64,000 bases of DNA from Crambe crambe (lineage: Eukaryota; Porifera; Demospongiae; Poecilosclerida; Crambeidae): NCBI GenBank assembly GCA_963924555.1, contig OZ004592.1, positions 1,364,001-1,428,000 of the forward strand. Direction: 5' to 3'. The notes beneath the pieces are model-generated. The model saw nothing but the letters and a program-made list of their open reading frames with translations, was not told where the DNA came from and searched no databases. This document shows positions 1 through 12,538 of the stretch, in pieces. Both the position numbers and the translations under genes were made by a program. How positions within the stretch are numbered: the stretch's first letter is position 1; each line of letters starts with the position of its first letter.

Positions 1-284
1 CTTGATGGAAACTCTTATGCTGTTATTTTCATTGTTGTTGTTGTTTTTTGTTGTTTTTATAAATCGTGTTATTTTGGGGTGTTATTCACTAACAAAAGAA
101 GTGTCACAATCTTTCCTCCCTCTCTCCCGCTCCCTCTCTTCCCCCCTCTCTTCCTCTCTTCCCCCCTCTCTTCCTCTCTTCCCCCTCCCCCTTCCCCCCC
201 CCCCCCCCCCCCCCCCCCCTCTCTCCACTCCCTCATTCAGTAACTCCCCTCATACTGTGTCTTGTTTTCCTTTCTCTCTTTTAG
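1..284. other. Intron or upstream part of the GREB1-like gene with a pyrimidine tract
   Basis: No exon can be supported before the acceptor at 283-284. The stretch holds a CT-rich block (about 115-190) and a long C homopolymer (about 196-219) that leads into the acceptor. Open frames here are low-complexity artefacts. Earlier exons of the gene must lie outside the window, because the first visible exon begins in mid-protein. Confidence 0.6.
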
Positions 285-3198
285 ATACCCCATCTATGCT
301 CTTCAGGCTGGCAACTCACTCCTCTGCTCCACTCTATTTGGACAGACCATGAATCCATGGAGACCAAACTTGCATAGCATCTCATTCAGTGGTAAGTCCC
401 TATAATTGTAGGAGAGTAATGAGCATTAATGTTTAAATCTTGGCTCTAACTTGTTGCTAAGGGTAATCAAAACAAACAACAAAAAAAAAATAACAACAAA
501 AAACAAAAAAAAACAGATTGCGGCTACAGTCGAATGTTTATCATGAGAAGAATATTCATCGAAGCCCTTTTTCTGTGTCCCATTAATAGTTGGGGACCTC
601 TCATCACCCAACAGCTGCTACATTGAACTAACTCCACTTCACAATTAGAGAAGGGAAAAGATACAGTTCATCTTGCTCCTGGTGTAGGTGTCAGTTTGGC
701 TTCCTTGGCTTCTTGTTAGTTAGGGTTGTAGTCTTTGTTCTTGTTGTTCACTGGACTCCTGCTGTCTGTCTGCTTTGGGTTGCTTTGTCTGCACTCTGCT
801 ATCTTGTTCTAGCTGTTCTTGGTCAGGAAAACATACAGAAACATTAATTCAAGGAGACATTTCTGGGTGGTGCACTTTGTAATGTGTGGAGTAGGTATGG
901 CCAACAATGGCCAGGTGTGGAGTACCTGTGTCCATTTGGTTTCTATACTTACAGACTCAGCCTTATGGGATAATGGTGAGACCCATGGTTGCCAAGCTGT
1001 TTATCGAGGTCAGAATTTTCACTCAAAATCTCCGCCTTTTTGATAATGGTCAAAGCTTGGGGGGAGGGAGGGAGAAGATACAAAGTTCTTAGACAAGTTG
1101 GAGACATCACAGCAAAACAAGTTTGTTTTTTTTTTTTTTTTAGAAGGGGCACAAAGTATTCATTTAGCCACATTGATTCCATTAGCTGTATGTCAGACAT
1201 CGCCAATGGATTCTGTTAGTGCTTATCTCCACACAAGCAGATAATGTGCATCCATTCAACCCTGATTACATTAGCTTTCTCTTCTGAACAAACAGCTAAG
1301 GGTACAAAGGACAAAGTGCTCAATAAACATAAAAGGACTACACACTGTCTTAGTTGGGTTTTCTTTCTTCTCCACACGAGCACAGACATCATGGCAAACA
1401 GTTATTGTTTCAAATAATGCCAGAAACATTGATTCATTATTCATAACGACTTCATTATCTCCCTTCACGAGACCAAGAACACGCAGGCAGACTTAATGGA
1501 GGGAAAACAACAATAAGTTTGTTTGACAAGTCACATTCACATTCAAGTTAGCTGTAGCCTTAAGCGCGGTCAATAGCAGCTACTTGTAACCTACTGGTCT
1601 ACCACCTATTCAGCCTACGCTTGCTACTTGTTTATGCTATAATGCAATTAAAAGGGGCAAGTGTTTGGACTCACTTCGGGAGGTTCAAAGCAGGCTGCCC
1701 TACTGCAATTAGCAGACTTTGTAACGCCTAATATGAATCATGGCAGCCACAGACATTAGCTTTGATGGATGTCTGTGTTATACATATATATATGAGCTCA
1801 TACAGACATTTTAGCTTTGAAAATAAAGGGGGGGAATGTGTATTATTGGATTTATGCTGGTAGTGCTTTGATTAACACTTCTCTGCCCTGGCTTGTGAGT
1901 CTTGAGTGAGTGTTTAATATCCTTGCCAAATAGGACATCTACAAGTGTTGTCTTTTGATGCATTTCATCATGTATAGGCTAGACTGGACTTTAGTCCTCA
2001 TCACTTAGAAACATGTCTTGTAGCTTTGTCCTTCTGGAGTGTTAGTGAGGGCATATGCTTGTCTATGCTCTAATTATTATGTCAACTTACACCTCACAAT
2101 GAGAAGTGGCAAGAATTTTTTTCGTGGCTATAGAAATTTTGAATCTGTGCATGAAGTGATAATATTATTACAGTACTGCATTGTATGAGGAAAAAAATTG
2201 TGGGGATATAAATTTCGTGGGTCATATGGTGTGCATTGTTATTGAAATCCACCAAAAATTAAGTCGTGTACTTTATGATTTCTAGGTGTGTCCACTCCTG
2301 GGGTATCCACAACCACCACCAGTCAACAACAACAACAACAACAACAACAACAGCAACAGCAGCAGCAGCAGCAGCAGCAACAACAACAGGTTCCTGGATC
2401 CACATATGCGAACCTTACCCAGATAGCACAACTGCCCAACATGCCAGGGCTGATTTGTGCTCCCTTAAACACAATCTTCTCCAACCCACCTGGATCCAGT
2501 GCCCAGGACACCACAAAGAGAACCCCAGGTAAATACTGCTACTTAATCTCCAGTCACACGCACGCACACACACACACACAGCAGGGAGAGCCGCAGGAAA
2601 TTAGTGTTAAGCGGGATGTGCAATATAGTCACATGACATTGTGAGATAATATCAATTAAGAATGGAGACCATTCTTACACATACTATGCATGATAATGTA
2701 TTGTTAAGTGCATAGTCATGTGTGAGGTATTTGGACCCAAGTTAACTGCCATATTTGTCTCGGTTCATGCCACAATTTGCATACAAAAGGTTGATCACCA
2801 GGCAGACTTGAGTCACTGGATTATATTGCAAAGGAACCATCTTTTTTTTTTTTTAAAGTCTTTTTTTTTGTCCTGTCCACATGTTCTCATCTTTTTAGAA
2901 AGAGCTCTATTTTGGCAAACTGTTCATTCTTCTTCTTACTCACACCTACTTGCTCACTAGGTCACCATGACTTGGGGTCCAAAAGAAGACTTGATAGCTC
3001 TCACTTGGATGTTGAACCTCACAAGCGACCACGCCTCTCTGACAGTGTTCCCCATTCTCCCAACTTTACCTCCTCTTCGTCCTCCTCTTCCTCCTCCTCC
3101 TCCCCTCACCCCCACACTCCTCCCTCCACACTCCAGCACAAACCACACCCCCAGCAGCGCTCCCCTATCATCAAAGTCATTCCTTGTCCACCAAGTAA

Positions 3199-3232
<34 letters not shown>

Positions 3233-3885
3233 TCTCTTAGCAATAGATCTTCTCTCCCGTATGAATTTGGTCTCTCGGTTTAGAGATGCCGTACACAGTC
3301 TTTTCTAAAACAGTGATAACTGTGTGACGTCTTATTTTAGACTGAGAACCTGACAATTTCTAAAATTATGAAGATGTAACAAAGAGATAGGAGAATTCCA
3401 GATATCAGAACACTATTCAGTTTCTGCTCAATCTTATCAAAGAAATTCTCTTTTCCATAATTTTAGAAAATGCCACGTCTTTGTGTTGTTGGGGTTTAAG
3501 CTTTGGACTTCTATCGAAATAAACTCATGTTTTTGCGATAACTGGAGGAGTTATCACTAGAGGAGTTATCACAGTACACATTTTGATTTTTGGGGGGGGG
3601 ATGAGAAGCAACTCGATGTGGCCAACTGTCCATCGATTGAAAGAGAAATTCTATTGTCCAGACAAATAAACAGTAGAAATGACCCTTTTCCTAAAAGATC
3701 AAGCAAAGATGTGTTAGTTTACTATCTGTTGGTTACGTGTGAGTTTTATCACTACTTATATTACATAGGTCAGTTAATGCTGCAAAGTACACCCCCTTCC
3801 ACCCTGCCTCAAGCTATTGTTCTTCCTACTCCCACCGGCATGAACATTAATATGTCGGTAGCCAGCACCCAGCAGCAGCAGCAGC

Positions 3886-3929
<44 letters not shown>

Positions 3930-6900
3930 AAAGTGCTGCAGCTGGCACAATCACATCATCAGAGGCTTTCACCTTCATCAAGTCTCCAAGGAAGGACTGG
4001 CACTTCGGACGCCACTACAGGGCACAGAGCTGTCTACACATCGGGCACCAACGGGAAACCAGACACGTCGCAAATGATGAACTTTATGTCTCCCCTGACG
4101 ACACAGCTCTCTAAGAATACGAGAATAGTGCTGCTCAAATGCTTTGGCCCGGTATCTGAGAGCGTCATAAGTCAGAATCATTTGGTAGTGTCCACACTTC
4201 TCCAAGACATTTATCGACAGTCTTACTTCACGACGTCCAATTGTTCTGATCTTCCTCTCTCCCCCGAGAGCTGCTCCCTCCTCACCATCTGCTACCTCTC
4301 CTCCCTGCAACGTGGGGAGAGGATAAGCATGGAGAACCTCCGCACCATGATGCACTATGCTCAACTCGGCGAGCTTGAATGGCTCCATTACTACAAGAAG
4401 CAGAAGAAGATGTCAGAGTCGACGTTCGTGCAGGCTCAGCTGATTCACCTCTCGAGGGTGGCTGTGTACCCAGTGCTTGGCAAGGTGAGGATTGTGATTT
4501 CAAGTCAGAGTCTGAGTGAGGGCATAGTCAGCACACTCCAGAACATGGCTCAGTTATTGAACTCGTCCGAACAGAATTTGCCTGAGTATTGGGTGGTCTT
4601 GGCTGTGAGAGCTTCTTCGACGATCGATTTCTGTGTTCTGGTGATGGATCCACTTCAAGTCCAGTTGCTTTACGAGTTGAAGGCACTCAATTCTGACATG
4701 CGATTGAAAAAGCAGCAATCCAAGGTCCATAACAGCTTGGTTTCAAATCCAATCCAGTCTGGAATGAAGACACAAGCAGGTCTATCATATCTCAATCTTG
4801 GTTTCAAATTACAGATATCCAAAGAGCTCCTCCTCATTGTGAAAGGTTTCCAACAGAAGCTGAACAGAGGGATCCTCATTCCATTCTACAACCCCAATTC
4901 CATGCAGGAATCGGATTCTGAGAATGTGTTAGCTGGAATCGGTTTGTTGAAAGTGGATCGTGCTGTGGCCGATAACCTTTGTCCAAAGTTTAGTCACTTG
5001 GTGGAGCATAAGCCGCAGGGTCCATTTCAAGACCAATACAACGCTGCTATGCACATGCTGCAAAAGATCCTGAACCATTGGGGGAACCAGACGAAAATCG
5101 AAGAGTACCAGAAGATCGACTTCAGAGTCCTGTGTCCCCCTGAGGCCAGCTTTGTGAGTCAGACGATCAAGGATTTAGCCGATAGTGGTCTTGTTGAGTA
5201 CTTGAAGCTGAACAGAGAAGGAAGGGGCAAGTCTTCAAGTGGTTCCGCAAGAGAATCGACAACATCCTCGAGTGAGGGGAGCAGCACTAGATTCGGAGTG
5301 AATAGGGAGATCGAAGAGAGGGTCATTTGTTGTGGGCTCAGTGAAGATGCAGCTCGTTTCCAAGCCTTTTTGAAAGAACTGGAGAGTAACAAGGATACCC
5401 TGTACATTGTCATTGCCGAGAACGCTCACCTGACCAATAGCGTATCAGCCAAAGACTCTGCCTCTTTTTCCTCCTCCTCTTCATTCGTGTATTCTGATAA
5501 CACGAAACTTCTTTGCGACTTTACAAACTGCATTATTCTCAACATTTCTTCACATCCTTACTCGTTGCAAACCAATCGCTCCTTCATTTCTTTTGCTAAC
5601 GAAATTTATTGGCCCGTTTCTACTGACAAATCTGGTCTTCATTTCTGCTCTGCAAATGATTTCAAGTCAAACCAGTTCCAGAATCTGGAAAGCGAGTTTG
5701 AGTATGGGGTCAGATTCCGGGATGACCAGTGCTTCGAGGAGATGTTTCATGAAGCTGTGACAAACACATTCCCAAGGTTAGTTCGAGGGAGATATGTGGG
5801 AGGAGTTTGGTAGGCATAGTAATAACTATTATAAGGTTATAGGTAAAAATTTAGTGGTTTGGTTTGTTGATTCTTTCAAGACTTTTTCAAAGTTTGAACT
5901 TTCTTTTCATTCTGTTTTGCAATGAACTTGCCCAATATCTTCTCTAGTCAGCCATTGGTTGGTTGTGTGCACGTGTGGAGCCATCAGACTGGAAGTCTGA
6001 ATGCAAGCTGGCTTGCTGCTGCATTGTGCTTCTCTGCTGTTTCACAGGAAACTTGCATTCACTGCCACCAGCTTCCTCAAAGTCAACTCTGAAAGTGAAG
6101 AGCCTCAATTATTTTTCCCAGAGCATAATGAATGATATCAGCTGTAATTGCATTCATGGAATAGGCAGTTCTATACAGTCACGTTTCAGCTATCTTATGC
6201 TTAAAGAGATGAAGCCTTGTTTCGTAAACAGATGACCCTTGAGTAAGAGCAGCCATCCTGTTTCATGGTGCACAATGAGAACACTTTTGAGGGTTCTTCT
6301 CATGGAAAACCATTGAGCATGAACAGATGTTATTACACTGTGTGTACCAAATAGAGTATTATTTGAGGACCCCATTTTCCCCCTTCGTTAATTTAGTATC
6401 TCCTTGTGGTTTCAGTGTTTTGACTCTTTCTTTACCCACCTTAGGGGCTTGCTAACTCCCCCTCCTCCTTCTTCTCTCAAACTCCTCCCACTTAGAGTGA
6501 TAATTCACTCTACTCTTAGATATGTGGTCTCATAACCTTTGTGCTCCATTTTCCTGCTCTCCCTTTTTTACGAATATCCTATGAAATTTACAGAACCTTT
6601 CTCCCCTCCCTCTCCCACCCTCTCCCCTCCCCTCCTCTCCCCTCCCTCTCTCCCCTCCTCTCCCACCCTCTCCCCTCCTCTCCCCTCCCCCTCCCTCTCC
6701 CACCCTCTCCCCTCCCTCTCCCCTCCCCTCCTCTCCCCTCCCCCTCCCTCTCCCACCCTCTCCCCTCCCTCCCCTCCCTTCCTCTCCCCTCCCCCTCCCA
6801 CCCTTGTTACTTTGAAAGTTCTGATCAGACCACCATCACTACCTTGCGTGCTCAGCTCCTCCTCAATCAGTATGTCTCTGCTCTCCTGGGAACAGTGGGC

Positions 6901-9900
6901 AAGAGTTCCTCTGCCTGTCCTGCCACTCCTGCTGACTCAGCATCTCCTAAGACGCAGGACATCCTCAACCGGCTGGTCCACAAACCTCTCAACAGCCCCC
7001 AAGGACATGGCTGCATGGTTCTCATGAGGTCAGCTCTAGTCTAGTCACATGATATGGTCACATGACTTTGTGGAGTTTCTATTGGTCATGATCATAACGT
7101 TGTGACTTTTCAATTGGTTACATGATGTTGTATGGGTCACATGACATCAATAGATCATGTGACATCAATAGATCACATGACATCAATAGATCACATGACA
7201 TTGTGTAAAGGTCACATGATATCAGTAGGTCATAATATGTATCTCCTTCATAGGTCACATGATAAGGCCATTGGAAGACAATTCTACCAGAAGTTGAAAG
7301 GAGTGAGGGACTCTCTGGGTCTCAGCTACCGATTTGAGATCATCTACGACGATGGGAGTCAATTTGTGAGCATCTCTCGTCACTTTTATCGACGACTTTG
7401 CCAGTGGAAGGGAAAGCGTCGTCAGAATCATTGTGTGAACGGCATGAGCCAGAACCAGCATGGAGAAAGCAGTGACAGGCATGTCATCATGTCATACAAG
7501 GAGCTGGAAAACCTTCCCTGTCTGGTCATTCTTGCCGGAGAATGCAGAGCTGGTCTCTCCTTCCCAAGGTACATTGTTAAGATTAGTACTGTGTGTCATT
7601 AAAACTCTAATACTGCACTTTGCAATCTATGGTTGTATTTAGGGGGTCCCCCTTACTTAATATGGTGTTGTATTGATGTGATATTAACATTGCATGTTGG
7701 CCAGCAGGGTATGAGGGTTGACCAAGTTAAAGAATGGTGTCTGGTTGGAAAATGCCTGTTAGGTTTCAGGTGTGGAAGGTGCCTATAAAATGATAGGCCA
7801 TAATTGTACTTTTATACGCATAGCAAAGGGGGAGGCAGGGTTATTTACAGACTGCCGGTATCCAACTTCAAAGAGTCAAGCTGTTTGTTATATAGTGATT
7901 CTATTGTTAATTCTGGCGGCATGTGTGTGTTGTTGCTGTGGAAACCAAGGCAAGTAGATAATTTAGTCACACTGTGTTGGCAATCTTTGTGGGCTTGTAC
8001 GAGGCAACTATGACCTTCATATCCGTAATGGTCTGTGTTGACATGCAGAGTTCAATAATAAGGAAACTGTCCATTACATAAGACCATTACATACATGCAT
8101 ATGTACATGCACATGTACATGTACTGTATATGTACTGTACATGCATGTGTGTGTACAGTGCATGTATAGTATGTACATGTGATACATGTGCATGTACAGT
8201 GCATGCAGTCTACATGCTTCATTATGAAATCATGGACTTGTGAGGCTTCACTTTCTTCTGTGTGTGTGTATGTATGTAGCTCACTGGTGTACGTGGACCT
8301 ACGATTGTGTTTCCCCATCGGCAATGTGACCCGTCTCCAGTATGAGCTCGACACCAGTTTCTTCAATGGCTACTACAAGATGCTGACCAAGGCTCCGCCT
8401 CTTCATCCCCAGGAAGTCAATGCCTCAAAGAACAAGAAGAAAACCGACCCAACCAATACTGAGTTAGCAGTGAGTACTTCAATGGGTCAGAAGTATGGTG
8501 GATAGTGATAATATTGTTTATTCTTGCTGTAGGCCATGGATACGAGCATGAACTTCAATGAGGACTCAGACTCGGAGGTTTTCGACCAGACCAGCAATGC
8601 CTCTGAGCTTCCCACCTTTGCAACCCGAACCACCAGCTCTTCCAGCAGCCGTAAGAGCAGCTATGATGATGAGGGGATTCTCGACAAACCCCTGGATGTA
8701 GATATAGCCTCGGGGTGTACTGGAGAAGTAGGACCCAGTCCAAGCAACATTCCAGCATCATCGTCGCCAACCCTCACTGCCATTGTCGAGTGGAAGCCTG
8801 AAAACCTGGAAGAAGAAAAAGAGGATGAAAAGTATCACCTTTTGAGCGTTTCTCCTCAGAATGGCAGTGATGAGAAGAACTTGGAAGGAGTGAGGAGTCC
8901 ACACGACCTGGAGGAGATGTATGGATCCACGCTGACTGTGACCATAGACCCCCCAAAGGATGAAGGAGATGATGATGCTGTCATGTCAGACTACCTAGAT
9001 GGGAAAAGAGACCAGGGAGAGAGGCAGGGCTTGACCCCTGAGGGGTGCAGTGTGGAGGACTTGTTCTGGAAGGATTGTGACGAGAAAGAGGAGATTTGTG
9101 ACCTTTATGACTGCTTGAATGAAGTGGATATAGAAGAGGAAGACATTGAGCCACCTCCACCAACAAAAATATATCTGTTGTCAAGGTAGGTCATGACCTA
9201 CCCCAGATTAGATTTTGTTATGTTGACGACCATTACCCATTACACACCTCGACTATAGTATGTAGCTTATAGTGTTGATGACCTTTTACCTCATGGCTAT
9301 ACACGTACGTACATACGTACGTACACGCATTTGTTATGCTGATGATCTTTTACCCGTTATAAACTCTTGCTCAAGTGCATGCGCACATAGCTTATAATGT
9401 TGATGACCCTTTACCTTGTAGCTATACATGCATTTGTTGTGCTGATGATCTTTTACCCGTTATATATATATAATCTTGCTCAAGTGCACATAGCTTATAA
9501 TGTTGATGACCTTTTACTCCAGGCCCTACTACTACATTTGGTCATGTCGCAGCACCCAGCAGCATCTCATTCTCCAGCCTTCTCCTGGTGTCAGCTGGCA
9601 TGGGGGCCATAAGCGACCCCCATTATTTGAACCCGATATGAGACAACAGAGTGCTCACTATCGCAAGTGGACGAAACCTGCCCTGAGGGAGGTGCGAAAC
9701 CAGTATGATGGAATCATGAAGGAAGCTAATAAGAGCTCAAGGAGGAGGTTTATGTTGATTGGATCACCTCAGGTAATATTGCACACACCTGTTTTCCCAA
9801 ATAGTGCACACTTTCAACCCCAGTTCTTTTCCCAATTAATGCACACCCATTATCTTTCTAATTCTGTGACAGGTTGGAAAGACTGGTGCATGGATGCTGA

Positions 9901-12217
9901 TGATTAGACTTCTCCATGATCACCTTCGCTCACTACAGGGGGTCATTGTGGAAAATCTCCCCCCGCCCATCAGCATGTTCCTACCACCTTCACTATACGG
10001 ATCCTCCACCAGTGATGACACCAGTTCCTCTAAGGATATCTCTAAGGTCAATGATCGTGACTTTGTAGTCCAGTCCACCATGAAGCACAGTCGAGTTGTT
10101 CCACTGGAGTACCTGCAAGACCTCATGAAGGATTCTGCCTCTAAGGAATCAAAGAATGACATCAAACAAAAACATATCATCAGTTTAAGAGACACGCCCA
10201 CCCAAAGTTCTGCCGAATCATCATTTATTGCCACAGGTACGAGTTTAGGGGAGAGGCACGTCGTCTCCCTTTCGATATCTCAGTATATGGCATACGATTT
10301 CACCCACTCATGTAATGAGTGTTCTAAGTATGTCCGAGGTAACCCCATCATGCAGTCTGAGTTCCTCACCTCCCACCTTCCCTCCAGAAATGGTGGAGAA
10401 GGGATCAACATCGAGTGGTGCATCCCAGCCAACCAGCAGAAGCACTGTGTGCTCAGCAACAATCGCAAAACACTGGAGAGACTCAGGCTACCAACAATGA
10501 AATTGAAAGGCGAAAAGATGTCTTCCTGTCCCATGACTCCTGTCTTCACTCCGACTATTGGACGGGACTCGTCAGGCCTGTTCAACCTGTTTCATAGCCA
10601 GTTTTATCACCTTCACATCCTGGTGACCAGCGTCAGCGATTTCAACAACTACTGCAAGGCGTGGCCCAATCATATCATCATGGCACTGCCTGACAGAGAG
10701 GGCACAGGGCTAGGTAAGCATAATCACCAGGGTTTACCCCTGGAACTCCAGAGATTTTGGAATATTGAATGACCAGTGGGTTTTACTGAAGCAGCCTGGA
10801 CGAATGGACCTTTTATAATGACTATAATGTTGGCTAGTTAGCTCACAGGCAGTGCAGACTTGAAACAATGCTTATATACCCTTGGCAGGTACATTATTTT
10901 TATGAAGCTTGTAAAGCAGGCGTGGATATGAAAGATATACATGGTTGATTTTCCTTTCTGCAGGTAGCATGCGGCACTACATCAAGGAGTTTGCCCAGTA
11001 CAACTACCAGTTGAACACGATGGCACTTCAGAGTGAGAGTCCTCTGCGCATGGTCTGGCCCTTCATAGCCATCATCAGTGACAATGTCATCATGATGAAG
11101 AAACTAGAGACTGAGGATGGAAGGTAAGGTAGTAGTTACATGTGGGTGTGGCACATGTACATGCATGTGGATGGAATGTATATGTAGTGAGAAGATTCTG
11201 AACTTCAGATAGGATGTTCCACTTTGACATTTCAAAATCAATTTCCATGTTATAATAATTTTGTGTCCTGTTTGTCGCTGCAGTTTCGTTGACCTATCCT
11301 TGTCCAATGCTCTGCAACTGTATGAGCAGACAAGCGAATGTTTCAATTATGCTGCAATGAGTGCCCTCCCATGGAGCAAGGAACTAGAAGATGGTCACTC
11401 CACAGAAAACTTGACTGACTACGACCTTTCTCATGACTTCATCCTCTTGAACATGGCCAAAGTCTCCAATATCCTGTACAACCAGTTTTCCTTCAATTCT
11501 GCCGAAGTGGACTTCAATTTGCAGCTGCAAGCATGTCGATGTCTGACCAAACTAAGAAGGGATTTGAGTTTCGTGAAAAAGTATCTCCCGACTGGTGGTA
11601 ACCCGTACCCACTCCGTTTGGGTGTTACAGACCTGTGCTCCGAAGTGGACAAACTGGTTATCTCCTTGCATCATGACTCCTCCAGCCACCTCCCCCACCC
11701 TGGGCCTTACCTGATGGAGCATTATCTCCTTTTCAAGAGTCAAGTTCTTTTCCCATATGCTCAAAATCTTCGCTTCCCAGTCCTTGCTGTTGGTAACTAC
11801 ATCAGCTTAGGGCCCCATACTCACGTGAGCTTCATGAAGTCAGAGATGCTCAAGGTCAACACTTCAACTTCCGAGCAAAATGGAGAAGAGATGCCTTCAG
11901 ATGATATGACCAACCAGATTGTAGTGGGAGGTAAAACCCCGAACCTTCCTGTTGAAGATCTGAGCAAGATTCATTTCGGTGGTCTTCTTCTTTATCTTTG
12001 CGAGGAGAAGCTTTCGAGTGAGCACCTCAAGAAGTTGAATTTCGTCACCGGAGCTTCTCTGTGTCTGGTGACCCAAGACTGCAAAACTCTCGTACGGGAA
12101 GTGGCCAGGCTTGACCTGGAGGAAAGGTGGAAGTTCAGGCTCAGAGATGAGTACCAAACTGCTTGTGCTGATGACATGACGCCACTGTTTTTCCTGATCG
12201 GACGATTTGAGGGCTGA
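285..12217 (+). CDS. GREB1-like: GREB1-like protein, 5'-partial, 12 exons
   Basis: Exons read with GT-AG borders and consistent phase: 285-391, 2286-2528, 2961-3194, 3769-5776, 6819-7028, 7254-7568, 8280-8469, 8533-9185, 9523-9772, 9873-10713, 10964-11123, 11284-12217 (stop). About 2,050 codons are visible; the N-terminus is missing. Features seen: two polyglutamine tracts, a Ser-rich stretch, a helicase-like middle (GECRAGLSFP near 7530-7565, then LVYVDLRLC), an acidic linker (8533-9185), a P-loop-like GSPQVGKTG split by the intron at 9773-9872, and a conserved C-terminal block from FNNYCKAWPNHIIMALP (about 10640) to the stop. In the GREB1/GREB1L family this C-terminus is described as a TAGT-type glycosyltransferase domain next to a degenerate SF2 helicase; vertebrate GREB1 is a nuclear hormone-receptor cofactor. 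The family assignment is from remembered similarity, so role here is inferred. It is convergent with BUB3, 321 bp between stops. Confidence 0.8.
392..2285 (+). other. Large intron of the GREB1-like gene
   Basis: This 1.9-kb intron is much longer than the gene's other introns. It contains A-rich (about 478-515) and T-rich (about 1125-1142) runs and short AT dinucleotide stretches near 1785. I see no convincing exon, RNA gene or element in it. The small open frames have no recognisable content. Confidence 0.6.
2324..2389 (+). repeat. Polyglutamine tract 1 (22 codons) in GREB1-like exon
   Basis: Twenty-two consecutive CAA/CAG codons lie in the second visible exon, in the reading frame fixed by both splice sites. 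The tract mixes CAA-rich ends with a CAG-rich core. Confidence 0.9.
3870..3929 (+). repeat. Polyglutamine tract 2 (20 codons) in GREB1-like exon
   Basis: Twenty CAG/CAA codons in frame near the start of the largest exon. The 5' side is CAG and the rest is pure CAA, which is typical of a replication-slippage tract that can vary between alleles. Confidence 0.9.
6596..6801 (+). repeat. CT-rich low-complexity intron tract
   Basis: About 200 bp of imperfect cccctcccctct / tcccaccctc units sit just upstream of the acceptor at 6817-6818, acting as an extreme polypyrimidine tract. Pro/Ser/Leu-rich frames on + and Gly/Glu/Arg-rich frames on - are artefacts of this composition. Confidence 0.85.
7136..7203. 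repeat. 18-bp minisatellite with CACATG cores
   Basis: Roughly four tandem copies of atcacatgacatcaatag lie in the GREB1-like intron 7029-7253, with one copy carrying the complementary form catgtgac. Further single copies of the gtcacatga core flank it (7045-7070, 7210-7260). Confidence 0.8.
8080..8220. repeat. ACATGT/GTACATG-rich simple repeat in intron
   Basis: A run of overlapping acatgtac, gcatgt and tgtacatg words fills the intron just before the exon at 8280. It is rich in short palindromes and has no coding content. Confidence 0.7.
9260..9522. repeat. Degenerate tandem repeat (about 125 bp unit) in GREB1-like intron
   Basis: The words tgttgatgacctttta, gctatacatgcatttgt, gatgatcttttacccgtta and cttgctcaagtgca recur in the same order about two times. 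The last copy runs into the acceptor at 9521-9522, so the splice acceptor itself lies in a repeat copy. A cgtacgtac microsatellite lies at 9303-9326. Confidence 0.65.
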
Positions 12218-12538
12218 GGACCTCATAATTATTATTTTTTTTAATCACATATTTTGTTTTCCCCTTCTTGTTCCTTTAACTGCATGTATACATGACATGG
12301 CCAAGTCAAAACATTACTTCACATATAACGAACACACCTTAGGTAATTACATTCATACAGACATCAATGCAAGTCATTGCACACTATCATACTGACAGAA
12401 CTCTGTATAATCGTGATAATTTTTTTTTTTTTTTGACCAACTCTGTACATGTACCACATATTATAAGACATGTCTTATACATGTCAATTCCATGTTCCTG
12501 GCATGCAATAACACAATGATAATCGAGTGTCACTATAG
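12218..12538. other. Shared 3' intergenic space between GREB1-like and BUB3
   Basis: A 321-bp gap between two convergent stops. It holds a T homopolymer (about 12420-12434) and acatgtacc/gacatgtc words, but no gene. Both 3' UTRs must lie here and may overlap. I could not identify clear polyadenylation signals. Confidence 0.6.

Noticed and set aside
819-1219. Small frames on both strands in the first intron
   Set aside because: No recognisable motif and no splice continuity with the GREB1-like exons.
2266-2532. Threonine/alanine repeat frame and a cysteine-repeat frame over the CAA/CAG tract
   Set aside because: Other frames of the polyglutamine exon; splice phase supports only the glutamine frame.
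6539-7044. Pro/Ser/Leu-rich frames over the CT tract
   Set aside because: Low-complexity intron; only the last part (from 6819) is a real exon, fixed by phase with both neighbours.
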